A stretch of 64,000 nucleotides of DNA from Streptacidiphilus albus JL83 (GTDB lineage: Bacteria > Actinomycetota > Actinomycetes > Streptomycetales > Streptomycetaceae). The DNA is taken from assembly GCF_000744705.1 (NCBI RefSeq), contig NZ_JQML01000001.1:4660017-4724016 (forward strand). The letters are read 5' to 3'. Under the pieces are notes generated by a model. It made no database searches, had not been told where the DNA came from, and saw only the letters and a list, made by a program, of their open reading frames with translations. Shown here piece after piece: positions 54,413 to 63,352 of the stretch; within the stretch, counting starts at the first letter, position 1; the number at the start of each line of letters is the position of its first letter. The position numbers and the translations under genes were made by a program.

Positions 54413-55548
54413 CCGCACCCGTAGCCACCGCGGAACTGCCTTTCTTCCCGGCCGACCTGTTCGAGGACGACCGGGAGCACCTGCTGCGCATCGTCCACGA
54501 GGTCGCCGCCGACCCCGCCCAGAAGTTCATCCTCGGCCCGCACACCGCCCGGCTCGAAGCCGCCCTGCGCGAGCAGTTGGGCGCGGCCGACGTGGTGGCC
54601 TGCGGCAGCGGGACCTCCGGACTGACCCTGGTGCTGGCCGCGCTGGGCATCGGACCCGGCGACGAGGTGGTGGTGCCCGCGTTCGGCTGCGCACCGCTGG
54701 CGAGCACCGTCGTCGCGCTGGGCGCGGTACCGGTCTTCGCGGACGTGGACCCGTTGACGATGGTGGTGGACCCGGACGCCATGGAGCGCCGGATCACCTC
54801 CCGCACCCGGGCGTTGATGCCCGCCCACATCTTCTCGGTGATGGCGGACCTGCCGCGGATCAGACCACTGGCCGAGCAGTACCGGCTGCGGCTGGTCGAG
54901 GACTCGGCGGTGGCGCAGGGCGGCGTGCTGGACGGGGTGCCGGCCGGTCTCGCGGGCGAGGCCGGGGTGTACTCGTTCGTGCAGGTCAAGACCTTCGGCA
55001 TGGCCGGCGAGGGCGGAGTGGTGGTCACCCGTGACGCCGAGGTCGGACGGACGGTGCGGATGCTGCGCAACCACGGCCAGGACGGACGCACCCGCTTCCT
55101 GCACCACCGGATCGGCTGGAACAGCCGCTTCGACGAGGTGCTGGCCGCCTTCCAACTGCACCGGCTGCCGGGCCTGGCGGCCCGGCTGGAGCGCCGCGCC
55201 CGGATCGCCGAGCGCTACGCCGAGGCGTTCGCGGACCTGGCCGGGCACGGGGTGCTGGCCCCGCCGCCGGGGCGGGAGGGCCGCTGCTACTACGTCTACA
55301 CGCTGCTGGCCGAGCGCCGCGACGCGCTCCAGGCGCACCTGGCCGAGCACGGCATCGGGTCGCACGCCTACTACCCGCTGCCGCTGCCCCGGCAGGCGGC
55401 CTTCGCCCGGTACACGACGGCGGGCGACGACTGGCCGGCCGCGCAGCGCGCGGCCGAGCGGGCGCTGTCCATCCCGATCTACCCGCACCTGACCGACCCG
55501 GACGTGGAGCGCATCGTCGACGCGGTACGGAGGTTCGCGAGCGCCTGA
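54409..55548 (+). CDS. DegT/DnrJ/EryC1 aminotransferase 2 (GEGG type)
   Basis: This 379-residue PLP aminotransferase has VACGSGTSGLTLVLAALGIGPGDEVVVPAFGCAPLASTV, RLVEDSAVAQGG, and the lysine in YSFVQVKTFGMAGEGGVVVT. The Gly-Glu-Gly-Gly after the lysine matches the subgroup that includes scyllo-inosamine aminotransferase (StsC) and AHBA synthase. That subgroup points to a cyclitol-like or ring ketone substrate, but family assignment from one motif is an inference. It is coupled to aminotransferase 1 by a GTGA overlap. A 360-bp gap follows. Confidence 0.9.
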   Translation: MTAPVATAELPFFPADLFEDDREHLLRIVHEVAADPAQKFILGPHTARLEAALREQLGAADVVACGSGTSGLTLVLAALGIGPGDEVVVPAFGCAPLASTVVALGAVPVFADVDPLTMVVDPDAMERRITSRTRALMPAHIFSVMADLPRIRPLAEQYRLRLVEDSAVAQGGVLDGVPAGLAGEAGVYSFVQVKTFGMAGEGGVVVTRDAEVGRTVRMLRNHGQDGRTRFLHHRIGWNSRFDEVLAAFQLHRLPGLAARLERRARIAERYAEAFADLAGHGVLAPPPGREGRCYYVYTLLAERRDALQAHLAEHGIGSHAYYPLPLPRQAAFARYTTAGDDWPAAQRAAERALSIPIYPHLTDPDVERIVDAVRRFASA

Positions 55549-55908
55549 GCCCCCGGCCACCCCGACCGCCGTGCCCGACCGGACGACGCCCGCACCGCGC
55601 GCCCGGCCCCCGGTGTCGGCGGCGCCGACCCGCAACCGCACTGCGGTCCGCCGGAATCCATTTCCGCGGCATGGGTGCAATCAGGTGAAATCGCCACCGC
55701 CGCAGGCCCGGCCCGTAACTTCCACCGTCTCGGCACATGCCTCTGGCAATGCCCGTCAGCACTGGGATTCACCAGCACTTCGCCAACGGTCGGAGATCAG
55801 CGGGCAGCCGACCCGCCCGCTCACTCGAAGTGACACTACCGACACGAACTGTGATCAACTGGCTCCGAATTCGGGCACCAGGCCCGAAAAGTCCAAGGAG
55901 GAACCTTC
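55549..55908. other. 360-bp promoter region upstream of the secreted barrel protein
   Basis: The region is notably less GC-rich than the operons. It has no coding frame with bias and ends with AAGGAGG 7 nt before the ATG of the secreted barrel protein. It probably carries that gene's own promoter in 55820-55890. Confidence 0.45.
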
Positions 55909-56409
55909 ATGCGACGCACCATCACCGTCAAGCGCTCTGTCGGCTTCGCTGCCGCTGCTCTGGTGGTCGGTACCGTCGGCGCGCTCAGCATGCCGGCGCT
56001 GGCGAGCACCACGGACAGTTACCGTACGGCGGGCGTGCCGTCGATCACCCTTGACTTCACCGGCACCAACGACGAGGGCGCGGTCGCCAACGCCGTCGGC
56101 GCCAACTTCGGCGGCACCGGGCGCGTCAAGGACACCCACGGCGCGGTCATCGGCACCGCGTACGACCAGTGCGACAAGGACAGCGTCAAGCCCACCTCCA
56201 CCGAGGCCTTCTGCACCGGCATGGTCAAGCTGGACGACGGTGACCAGCTCGCGTTCACCACGACCTTCCCGATCCCGAACACGGCGTCCTCCTACCCGCA
56301 GTCGTTCGAGGGCGTCATCACCGGCGGAACCCGCCGCTACGAGGGCACCAGCGGCGAGGCACACTTCGTCGCGCGCTCCGCGGGCATCTACGACCTCAAC
56401 TTCAGCTGA
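55909..56409 (+). CDS. Secreted allene oxide cyclase barrel-like protein
   Basis: This is a 166-residue exported protein. The signal peptide RRTITVKRSVGFAAAALVVGTVGALSMPALAS (cleavage after about residue 33) is followed by a small beta-barrel resembling the allene-oxide-cyclase/dirigent fold: PSITLDFTGTNDEGAVANAVGANFGGTGRVKD, FCTGMVKLDDGDQLAFTTTFPI, FEGVITGGTRRYEGTSGEAHFVARSAGIYDLNFS. Two cysteines (CDKD and FCTG) could pair. Barrel proteins of this type bind or cyclise small hydrophobic molecules in some pathways. Here an export or final-cyclisation role in the locus is possible, but the gene has its own promoter and terminator and may be unrelated. Confidence 0.72.
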   Translation: MRRTITVKRSVGFAAAALVVGTVGALSMPALASTTDSYRTAGVPSITLDFTGTNDEGAVANAVGANFGGTGRVKDTHGAVIGTAYDQCDKDSVKPTSTEAFCTGMVKLDDGDQLAFTTTFPIPNTASSYPQSFEGVITGGTRRYEGTSGEAHFVARSAGIYDLNFS

Positions 56410-56508
56410 CCTCCCGCATCCTGCACATCGTTGGCGCCGATGTCGTCACGGCCGACCATCCGCTCCCGACGATTCACGGCCGCAGGTTTCAGTAACAGGC
56501 GCTGAACA

Positions 56509-56537
56509 GGGAGCCGCCGGATCCTCCGGTGGCTCCC
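56509..56537. terminator. Terminator after the secreted barrel gene
   Basis: A 13-bp stem with one G-T pair (GGGAGCCGCCGGA, loop TCC) lies about 100 bp after the stop and 32 bp before the next start. Confidence 0.6.
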
Positions 56538-56569
56538 ACCCGTTGACCGACCACCACGTGGAGCCGATC

Positions 56570-57424
56570 GTGAACCTCGCAACCGGCGGAGCGGCCCTCA
56601 CCGCCCCGGCCCTCCCGGACCGCTCCGAAGTCCCGGACCCCGGCGCCGGCTATGCCTTCGACAACCACGGCCCGCACGCCCAGGAGCAGCACCGCTGCCT
56701 GGCCTCGGCCTACGACCCGGTCACCACCGCCCGGCTGGCCGGCACCGGGGTCACGGCCGGCTGGCACTGCCTGGAGATCGGCGCGGGCGGCGGCAGCATC
56801 GCGAGCTGGCTGGCCGAACGGACCGCCCCGGGCGGACGGGTGCTGGCGACCGACCTCAAACCCGAGCTGATCCCGTCCCGGCCGGGGCTGGAGGTGCTGC
56901 GGCACGACATCGTCCACGACCCGCTGCCGGAGGCCGGGTTCGACCTGGTCCACGCGCGGCTGGTGCTGACCCACATCCCGGAGCGCGAGGCCGTGCTGCG
57001 ACGGCTGTGGTCGGCGCTCCGCCCCGGGGGCTGGCTGCAGTTGGAGGAGTTCGACGTCGAGTACGCCCCGGTGCTGCTCGCGCCCGACCGGCGGGCCCGC
57101 GAGGCGTACCAGCTGTTCCAGACGGCCAAGGCGCGTGCTCTGCGCGCGGCCGGTGCGGAGCCGGCCTGGGGCCGGTCCTGCGCCGAGGCGATGCGGGCAG
57201 CCGGCTTCGTCGAGGTCGACCCGGTGCCGCAGCTGGTGCCCTGGGACGCCGGCTCCCCCGGCCTGCAGCTCCAACTGCACCACACCGACCACCTGCGGGA
57301 GGCCCTGTTCGCGCAGGGCATGACTGCCGACCAGCTGGACGAGGCGCGTGCGGTGATGCGCCACCCCGGCTTCCGCGCGGCGTCCTGCGTCCTCTACTCC
57401 GTGCAGGGGCGGAAACCCGAGTGA
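56570..57424 (+). CDS. Class I SAM-dependent methyltransferase
   Basis: This 284-residue UbiE-like methyltransferase has an N-terminal stretch YAFDNHGPHAQEQHRCLASAYDPVTTARL, motif I HCLEIGAGGGSIASWLAE, the acidic residue in VLATDLKPE, DIVHDPLPEAGFDLVHARLVLTHIPER (motifs II/III), and LRPGGWLQLEEFDVEYAPV. The substrate is not predictable; UbiE-like enzymes methylate quinones, polyketides and sugars. The GTG 56570 is preferred, with GTGGAG upstream; GTG 56558 is possible. It opens a block of genes coupled by 4-nt overlaps, and its TGA overlaps the next GTG. Confidence 0.88.
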   Translation: MNLATGGAALTAPALPDRSEVPDPGAGYAFDNHGPHAQEQHRCLASAYDPVTTARLAGTGVTAGWHCLEIGAGGGSIASWLAERTAPGGRVLATDLKPELIPSRPGLEVLRHDIVHDPLPEAGFDLVHARLVLTHIPEREAVLRRLWSALRPGGWLQLEEFDVEYAPVLLAPDRRAREAYQLFQTAKARALRAAGAEPAWGRSCAEAMRAAGFVEVDPVPQLVPWDAGSPGLQLQLHHTDHLREALFAQGMTADQLDEARAVMRHPGFRAASCVLYSVQGRKPE

Positions 57425-59064
57425 GGCAGGGCACCTACGCAGAACCCGGGTCGGTGCTCCGGCCGACGGCGGGCCCCGAGCGGGCAGTGGACCTCGCGGC
57501 CCGGCACCTCACCGCGCTGGGGTGCCGCGCCACCGGGCGGCCCGACGGGGGCCTGGCGCTGCGGGCCGGGCGGCACCTCGCCGAGTGCGCCGTTGACTGG
57601 GCCGGCCCGGTGGAACTGCCGCTGGCCGACGAGTACGACGTCCAGGCCGCCTGCGGCCTGATGGAGGTGCACGGCCGCCGCTTCGGCGGGCCCATCCCGC
57701 TCGGCGTCGACTTCGCGGCCGCGACCGCCGGCGTCCTGGCGGCGCTGGGCGCCTCGGCCGCGCTGTGGGCCTGCGCCCGGGACGGCCGGCCGCGCCGGGT
57801 CCGCACCTCGGTGGCGGCGGCGGCACTGCTCGCCGTCGGCCAGTACCTGGCGGCGGCGACCGCCGACGAGGCCGGGCCGGAGGAGCCCCGGCTGCCCGGC
57901 GGCCCTCCGTTCACCTCGGCCGACGGCGTCCGCTTCGAGCTGGAGTCGCTGGCGGCGGAGGGCTGGCTGGCCTTCTGGACCGGTCTCGGCGTCGGGCGGA
58001 CCGAGGCCGGCCGGGGCTGGGGCGCCTTCCAGCAGCGCTACGCCACGGCGACCTGTGCGCTCCCGGCCGTCCTGTACCGCGCGGCCGGTTGCCGCAGCCT
58101 CGGCGAGCTGACCGGGCTGGCGGAGCAGGCCGGGGTGGACCTGACGCCGGTCCTGGCGCAGCCGCCGGACGGCGCACCCGAGTTGCCCTGGCGGATCACG
58201 CCGACCGGCTCCGCCGCCGACCGGAGCGGCGCCGACCGGAGCAGCGCCGACCGGCCCGCCCCTGCGCGAACCGCCGCCGGTCCGCTGGCCGGACTGGTCG
58301 TGGTGGAGGTGGCCCGGCGGGTCCAGGGGCCGCTGGCGGCGCACCTGCTGGGCCTGCTCGGCGCGCGGGTGGTCCGGATCGAACCGCCGGGCGGCGACCC
58401 GCTGCGCGGCGTGCCGCCGATGGCGGGCGACTGCTCGGCGCGCTTCCACGCGCTCAACCACGGCAAGGAGCGGGTCGAGGCGGACCTCGGCACCGCGGCC
58501 GGCCGTTCCGTGGTGCGGGAGTTGGCGTCCGGCGCGGACGTCTTCCTGCACAGTCTGGCGCCCGGCAGCGACGAGCGGTTCGGCCTGGACGCCGCCCGGC
58601 TGACCGCCGCCCGGCCCGGCCTGGTCTACGCCCGGGCCTCGGGCTGGGGCGCGGAGCGCGGCGAACGCCCGCCGGTGGGCACCGACTACCCGGTCCAGGC
58701 CTACTCCGGCCTCGCCGCCCTGGTCACTCCGCCCGGCCGACCGCCCACGCCCTCGCTGCTGACGCTGACCGACGTGCTGGGCGGGGCGGTCTGCGCCGAG
58801 GGGGTGCTCGGCGGACTGCTGGGCGTGCTGCGCACCGGTCACGGCCGACGGGTGGACAGCTCGCTGCTCTCGGCCGCCCGGCTGCTGTGCAGCCCGGAAC
58901 TCCGCTCCCGGCCACGGCGGCAGGGACCGGAGGCGGCCGGTCCCGAGCCGGCGGAGGCGACGGTCTGCACCGACCTGGCCCGGCTGGCCGACGACCCCCG
59001 CTTCGCCGGCGCGCTGCGGCGCGACCGGTGCGTACTGGTGCGCAGCCCCTGGGACTTCGGATGA
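57421..59064 (+). CDS. Family III CoA-transferase (CaiB/BaiF) with divergent N-terminal half
   Basis: This is a 547-residue protein. The C-terminal half (about 275-490) is a recognisable CaiB/BaiF domain: GPLAGLVVVEVARRVQGPLAAHLLGLLGARVVRIEPPGGDPLRG, HGKERVEADL, RPGLVYARASGWG, and GTDYPVQAYSGLAAL with the likely catalytic aspartate. The N-terminal 270 residues look like a degenerate, permuted CoA-transferase part (LPLADEYDVQAACGLMEVHGRR; GVDFAAATAGVLAALGASAAL) lacking that aspartate. The usual C-terminal CaiB segment is short. It would move CoA from an acyl-CoA to another acid. It is followed with a 4-nt overlap by an acyl-CoA/AMP ligase. Confidence 0.78.
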   Translation: MRQGTYAEPGSVLRPTAGPERAVDLAARHLTALGCRATGRPDGGLALRAGRHLAECAVDWAGPVELPLADEYDVQAACGLMEVHGRRFGGPIPLGVDFAAATAGVLAALGASAALWACARDGRPRRVRTSVAAAALLAVGQYLAAATADEAGPEEPRLPGGPPFTSADGVRFELESLAAEGWLAFWTGLGVGRTEAGRGWGAFQQRYATATCALPAVLYRAAGCRSLGELTGLAEQAGVDLTPVLAQPPDGAPELPWRITPTGSAADRSGADRSSADRPAPARTAAGPLAGLVVVEVARRVQGPLAAHLLGLLGARVVRIEPPGGDPLRGVPPMAGDCSARFHALNHGKERVEADLGTAAGRSVVRELASGADVFLHSLAPGSDERFGLDAARLTAARPGLVYARASGWGAERGERPPVGTDYPVQAYSGLAALVTPPGRPPTPSLLTLTDVLGGAVCAEGVLGGLLGVLRTGHGRRVDSSLLSAARLLCSPELRSRPRRQGPEAAGPEPAEATVCTDLARLADDPRFAGALRRDRCVLVRSPWDFG

Positions 59065-60692
59065 GCAACGGCAGCTGGGAGTCGGGGAACGGGCTGGTGC
59101 TGCGCGACCTGGTACCGGGGCGGCTGCGGCGCCAGTGGGCCGACCGGGGGGACTGCCCCGGTCTCGGCCTCTACCAGTCCTTCCACGCGCAGGTGCGGAG
59201 GCGACCCGGGCGGATCGCCGTCCAGGACCCCGAGGCCGACCTGAGCTTCCGGGAACTGGACGACCGGGTGCGGGAGATGGCCGGGGCACTGCGTGCTCGC
59301 GGCATCGGGCCCGGGGACGTGGTGGGGATCCGGGTGCCCGACAGCCGGCATGCGCCGACCGCGGACCTGGCCGTCGCCGCAGTGGGGGCGGTGGCGCTGC
59401 CCTGGCCCACCGGCCACGGCCGACGGGAGGGCCGGGCGCTGCTGGCCGGCTCCCGCGCGGTCGCGCTGATCACCGACCGGGTGGTCGACGGGGCCGACGA
59501 CTCCCCCTATCTGCGGCACCGGCTGACGCTGGATCAGCTCCGGGCGGCCGGAGCCGGGCGGCTCCCGTCCGATTTCCGGCCGGCCGTGGTCGACCCCGAG
59601 TCACCGGCCCGGATCCTGGTCTCCTCAGGGTCGGAGGCGGCGCCGACGATGGTCGCCTACTCCCACAACGCCGTGGTCGGCGGCCGGGGCGCCTATGTGG
59701 AGGCCGTGCTGCGGGTGGGGACCGACCCGGAGGCGGGGACCGCGGGCCCCGCACGGGTGCTGGTCATGGTGCCGCTGGCCTCGTCCTTCGGCTCGCTGGG
59801 CGTGGTGGCGCTGGCCCGCTGCGGCGCGACGCTGCAGTTGCCCGGCCGCTTCGGGGCCGCGACGGCGCTGCGGGCCGTCACCGGCCTGCGGCCGACCCAC
59901 CTGGTCGGGGTGCCGACCATGCTGCGGCGGATGGCCGACCACCCGCCGGTCCCGGGCGAGGACCTCTCCTCGCTGCGGGCCGTGGTCTCCAGCGGCGCGC
60001 TGCTCGACCCGGCCGTGCTGTCCGCCGCGCTGGCCAGGTTCCGGCGTCCGCTGGTCAACGTCTACGGGTCGAGCGACGGCGTCAACTGCCGCACCGTCTG
60101 GACCGCGCCCGGCGGCGACGTGCGCCGGGTCGGGCGGCCCGACCCCCGGGTCACCGACATCCGGATCTGCGGGGCGGACGACGAGCCGCTGCCCCCGGGG
60201 GAGAGCGGTGAGATCCAGGCGCTCGGGCCGATGAGCCCGCTCTGCCACGTCGGCGCGCCCGCAGCCGACCGGCGCCACCGGACCCCCGACGGCTGGGTGC
60301 GCACCGGCGACCGGGGCGTGCTCGGTCCCGACGGCGAGCTGCTGGTTCTGGACCGGATCAAGCACGTGGTCATCAGGGGCGGTTGGACCATCAGCCCGGC
60401 CGAGGTCGAGGCGCTGCTGCACGCCCACCCGGCCGTCGCGGAGGCGGCCTGCGTCGCCGTGCCCGACCCCGACCTGGGCGAACGGCTGTGCGCCTGCCTG
60501 GTCCAGCGTCCGCGAACCGCAGCGCTCGGCGTCGACCTGCTCGGCGCGTACCTGGCCGGGGAGCACGGGCTGGAGCGGCGCAAGCTGCCCGAGTTCGTGC
60601 TCCAGCTGGACTCCTTCCCGCTCGGTCCCACCGGGAAGGTCTGCCGGAAGTCGCTGACCGCGACCGCGCAGGCCCGGTTCGGGCCGCCCTGA
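59061..60692 (+). CDS. Class I adenylate-forming enzyme 1 (acyl-CoA/AMP ligase) with altered P-loop
   Basis: This 543-residue ANL-superfamily protein activates a carboxylic acid as AMP ester and possibly CoA thioester. The A3 loop reads LVSSGSEAAPTMVAYSHNA, where the usual lysine after proline is threonine and the Thr-Gly pair is Glu-Ala. The Glu-Ala form resembles cyclohexane/cyclohexene-carboxylate and related CoA ligases, but the missing lysine is odd. VYGSSDGVN, GWVRTGDRGVL, LDRIKHVVIRGGWTISPAEVE and the A10 lysine in PLGPTGKVCRKSL are present. It is coupled to the CoA-transferase by ATGA. Confidence 0.85.
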   Translation: MSNGSWESGNGLVLRDLVPGRLRRQWADRGDCPGLGLYQSFHAQVRRRPGRIAVQDPEADLSFRELDDRVREMAGALRARGIGPGDVVGIRVPDSRHAPTADLAVAAVGAVALPWPTGHGRREGRALLAGSRAVALITDRVVDGADDSPYLRHRLTLDQLRAAGAGRLPSDFRPAVVDPESPARILVSSGSEAAPTMVAYSHNAVVGGRGAYVEAVLRVGTDPEAGTAGPARVLVMVPLASSFGSLGVVALARCGATLQLPGRFGAATALRAVTGLRPTHLVGVPTMLRRMADHPPVPGEDLSSLRAVVSSGALLDPAVLSAALARFRRPLVNVYGSSDGVNCRTVWTAPGGDVRRVGRPDPRVTDIRICGADDEPLPPGESGEIQALGPMSPLCHVGAPAADRRHRTPDGWVRTGDRGVLGPDGELLVLDRIKHVVIRGGWTISPAEVEALLHAHPAVAEAACVAVPDPDLGERLCACLVQRPRTAALGVDLLGAYLAGEHGLERRKLPEFVLQLDSFPLGPTGKVCRKSLTATAQARFGPP

Positions 60693-60749
60693 CGCCGATC
60701 CCCGCCCCCGGCTCCCCCGCACGAGCCTGTTCACCAATCAAGAGGACCC

Positions 60750-61769
60750 ATGCCTTCCCTCGATCCCGTACCGGCGTTGGAACTGTCCCAGCCGGCGGCG
60801 CCCGCCCAGCCGGCGGCCGCCGCCACCGACGCGGCGCCGCCGATCGCCGCCGGCAGCTGGCGTGCCTACGCCAAGCTCGCGAAGCTCGACATCCTCGACT
60901 ACTACCTGAGCATCCCGCTGGTCGCCGCGATGCTGCTGCCGCTGGGCCGGACCTCGCCCTGGCGGGCCGCCGCCGTCCTCGCCCTCTACCTGCTGGGCGA
61001 GTTGACGATGGTGGCCGGCATGGTCGCCTTCGACGACGTGACCGGCTACCGCGACGGCAGCGACAAGGCCAACTACGGCCCGGACGCCGCCGCCCGGCGG
61101 CTGGCCCGCAAGCCGCTGGTGGCCGGCACCCTCACCGAGCGGCAGGCGATCCGCTTCGGCTGGCTCGCGGTCGCGGCCTGCGCGCTCCTCTGGTCGGCCG
61201 CCGTCGCCGTCGCCCCGCTCCGGCCCTGGTGGGCGCTGCTCGGCATCGCCGCCTGCGTGGGGCTGGGCTTCCAGTACACCTGGTGGCTCAAGCTCAGCTA
61301 CCACGGCCTGCAGGAACTCTTCATGGCCGCGCTGGGCTGGGCGTTCGTGCTGCCGGCCTACGGCCTGCTGGCCGGTCGCCCCACCGGCTTCGTGCTGGTG
61401 CAGACCCTGCTCTTCGGCCTCGGCCCGCTGCTGTTCGGGGTGTACTCCAACATGAACGACGCGGACGGGGACCGGGCCGTCGGCCGGCTCACCGTCGCCG
61501 CCGTCGCCGGTCCGCGCGGCAACGCCTGCTTCATCGCGGCGGTCTCCAGCCTGGAAGCGGTGCTGGTGGTCGGTTCGGCGGTGGTCGGCCTGGCGCCCTG
61601 GTGGTTCCCGCTGCTGATGTCACCGGCGCTCGCGCTGCGCGGGGCCCAGTTCCTCCAGGGGATCAAGGACGGCGACGTGCTCGGCGCACGCAGGCGCGGC
61701 ATCACCGTCCACCGGCTCTCGGTGCTGCTGATGATCTCCGCCGACCTGCTGGCGGCGGTGCAGTCGTGA
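60750..61769 (+). CDS. UbiA family prenyltransferase
   Basis: This 339-residue membrane enzyme with about nine helices transfers a prenyl chain to an aromatic or other acceptor using Mg2+-bound diphosphate. The first Asp-rich motif is at D95-D105 (AFDDVTGYRDGSD) and the second at N236-D241 (NMNDADGD). These are variants of NDxxDxxxD and DxxxD, so it is a divergent member. An Ala/Pro-rich N-terminal extension of 35 residues precedes helix 1. It begins 57 bp after the ligase gene, with AAGAGGA before the ATG. The acceptor is unknown: an aromatic acid, quinone or amino-cyclitol are possibilities. Confidence 0.88.
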   Translation: MPSLDPVPALELSQPAAPAQPAAAATDAAPPIAAGSWRAYAKLAKLDILDYYLSIPLVAAMLLPLGRTSPWRAAAVLALYLLGELTMVAGMVAFDDVTGYRDGSDKANYGPDAAARRLARKPLVAGTLTERQAIRFGWLAVAACALLWSAAVAVAPLRPWWALLGIAACVGLGFQYTWWLKLSYHGLQELFMAALGWAFVLPAYGLLAGRPTGFVLVQTLLFGLGPLLFGVYSNMNDADGDRAVGRLTVAAVAGPRGNACFIAAVSSLEAVLVVGSAVVGLAPWWFPLLMSPALALRGAQFLQGIKDGDVLGARRRGITVHRLSVLLMISADLLAAVQS

Positions 61770-63352
61770 AGCCGCTCGACCCCGGGACGCTGTTCGACAC
61801 CCTCGCCGCGCGAGGCTCGCGCACCCTGGTGCGGTTGAGCCGGCCGCTGGACCTCGCGCCCGACGCCGGCACCTGCTGGGACGTGCGTGCCCTGGCCCGG
61901 CTGGTCCGGTCCACCGCCGCCCGGCTGGCGGCGGCCGGGGTCCGGCCCGGCGACCACGTCGCCGTCGTCAAGCGCAACCACTGGGACTACGTGCTGCTGG
62001 CCTGCGCCGCGGCCCGGATCGGCGCGGTGCCCGCGCTGCTCTCGGACCGCGTGCCGACCGCCGCACTGGACGTGCTGCTGGCCCGGCTGCAGCCCGCCGT
62101 CCTGCTGACGGAGGGTCCGCTGCTGCGCGCGGCGGCGGAGCAGGGCACCGACCTCACCCGCCATGCCGCCCGCACCCTCACCCTGGACCCGGGCCCCGGC
62201 GCCCTCGCCGCGCTGCCGGACGACGGCCCGTGCCCGGTGCCGCGCCGCCACGACGACGATCCGCTGGTGGTGATCCACACCTCCGGGACCACCGGCGTCC
62301 CCAAGCTGGTGGTGCACTCCACCACCACCCTGATCCGGCGGCTGGCCGGGTTCGAGGCGCGCCGCTGGCCGGTGCTGACCGCGCGCGGCGACGACACCGT
62401 CGCCAGCGCCATCTCCTTCGCCCACGGCCGCGCGCTGGCCTGGACCGTCAGCGCGCTCTGGCACCGCCCGCGGCAGCTGGTGATCATCGACGACTGCGAC
62501 CCGGCCGCCGCCCTGCCGGTGCTGCGCGCGCACCCGCCCACGGTGCTGGAGGCACTGCCGTCCGGCTACGTCCGCTGGCAGTCCTCGGCCGCGGAGCCGG
62601 ACCATCCCTTCCGCGACGTGCGGCTGTTCATCAGCACCTTCGACGCCGTCCACCCGCCCACCGTGCGGACCCTGCTGGCCGCGACCCGCCACCGCCGTCC
62701 GGTCTGGATGCAGGGCTGGGGACAGAGCGAGACCGGTCCGCTGTCCTTCCGCTTCTTCACCCGCCGGTCCCTGGCCGTCCGCGAGGGCCGGCACCCGACC
62801 ACCCGCAACCTCGGCCGTCCGGTGCCGGGCCGGGTCGCGCTGCGGGTGGTCGACCCGCAGACCTTCGCGCCGCTCCCGCGCGGCCGCACCGGACTGGTGC
62901 TCGCCCGGACCCGGGCGCGCTGCGTGGCCTACCTCGGCGAGGAGGAGCGGCTGCGGGAGAAGGTGCACGGCGCCTGGTTCAACACCGGGGACCTCGGCTC
63001 GCTCACCCCGAGCGGGGCACTGCTGCTGTTCGACCGCGAGGTCGACATGATCCCGGGCACCAGCTGCGTGGAGCTGGAGGACGTGCTGCACGACCGGCTC
63101 GCCGAGGTCGAGGAGGCCGTGCTGCTCGGAGCGCCCGGCCGGGACCCGCTGCCGCTGCTGGTCACCACCGGCGGCACGCTGGACCGCCACCGCTGGGCGC
63201 ACGCCGTGCACGACCTCCCGCCGCTGGACCAGCCGGTGCTGGTCGACCGCGACGCCGTGCCGCGCACGGCCACCGGCAAGGTGCGCCGGCACGAGCTGCG
63301 CCACCGCTACCTCCAGGGCGCGGCCGGCTTCGGCACCGGGCGGTGGACATGA
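61766..63352 (+). CDS. Class I adenylate-forming enzyme 2 (acyl-CoA/AMP ligase)
   Basis: This 528-residue ANL-superfamily protein has intact motifs: VIHTSGTTGVPKLVVHSTTTL (A3, with lysine), GWGQSETGPLSF (A5), WFNTGDLGSLTPSG (A7), FDREVDMIPG (A8) and PRTATGKVRRHELR (A10 lysine). It is distinct from ligase 1, so two acids or two steps are activated in this locus. No carrier-protein domain is fused. The GTG start overlaps the UbiA stop (GTGA) and the TGA overlaps the next ATG. Confidence 0.88.
   Translation: MKPLDPGTLFDTLAARGSRTLVRLSRPLDLAPDAGTCWDVRALARLVRSTAARLAAAGVRPGDHVAVVKRNHWDYVLLACAAARIGAVPALLSDRVPTAALDVLLARLQPAVLLTEGPLLRAAAEQGTDLTRHAARTLTLDPGPGALAALPDDGPCPVPRRHDDDPLVVIHTSGTTGVPKLVVHSTTTLIRRLAGFEARRWPVLTARGDDTVASAISFAHGRALAWTVSALWHRPRQLVIIDDCDPAAALPVLRAHPPTVLEALPSGYVRWQSSAAEPDHPFRDVRLFISTFDAVHPPTVRTLLAATRHRRPVWMQGWGQSETGPLSFRFFTRRSLAVREGRHPTTRNLGRPVPGRVALRVVDPQTFAPLPRGRTGLVLARTRARCVAYLGEEERLREKVHGAWFNTGDLGSLTPSGALLLFDREVDMIPGTSCVELEDVLHDRLAEVEEAVLLGAPGRDPLPLLVTTGGTLDRHRWAHAVHDLPPLDQPVLVDRDAVPRTATGKVRRHELRHRYLQGAAGFGTGRWT

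Noticed and set aside
55571-56569. An N-terminal extension of the methyltransferase by about 330 residues
   Set aside because: The extension reads through the secreted barrel gene in another frame and through a terminator hairpin. Its composition is Ser/Arg/Pro-rich.
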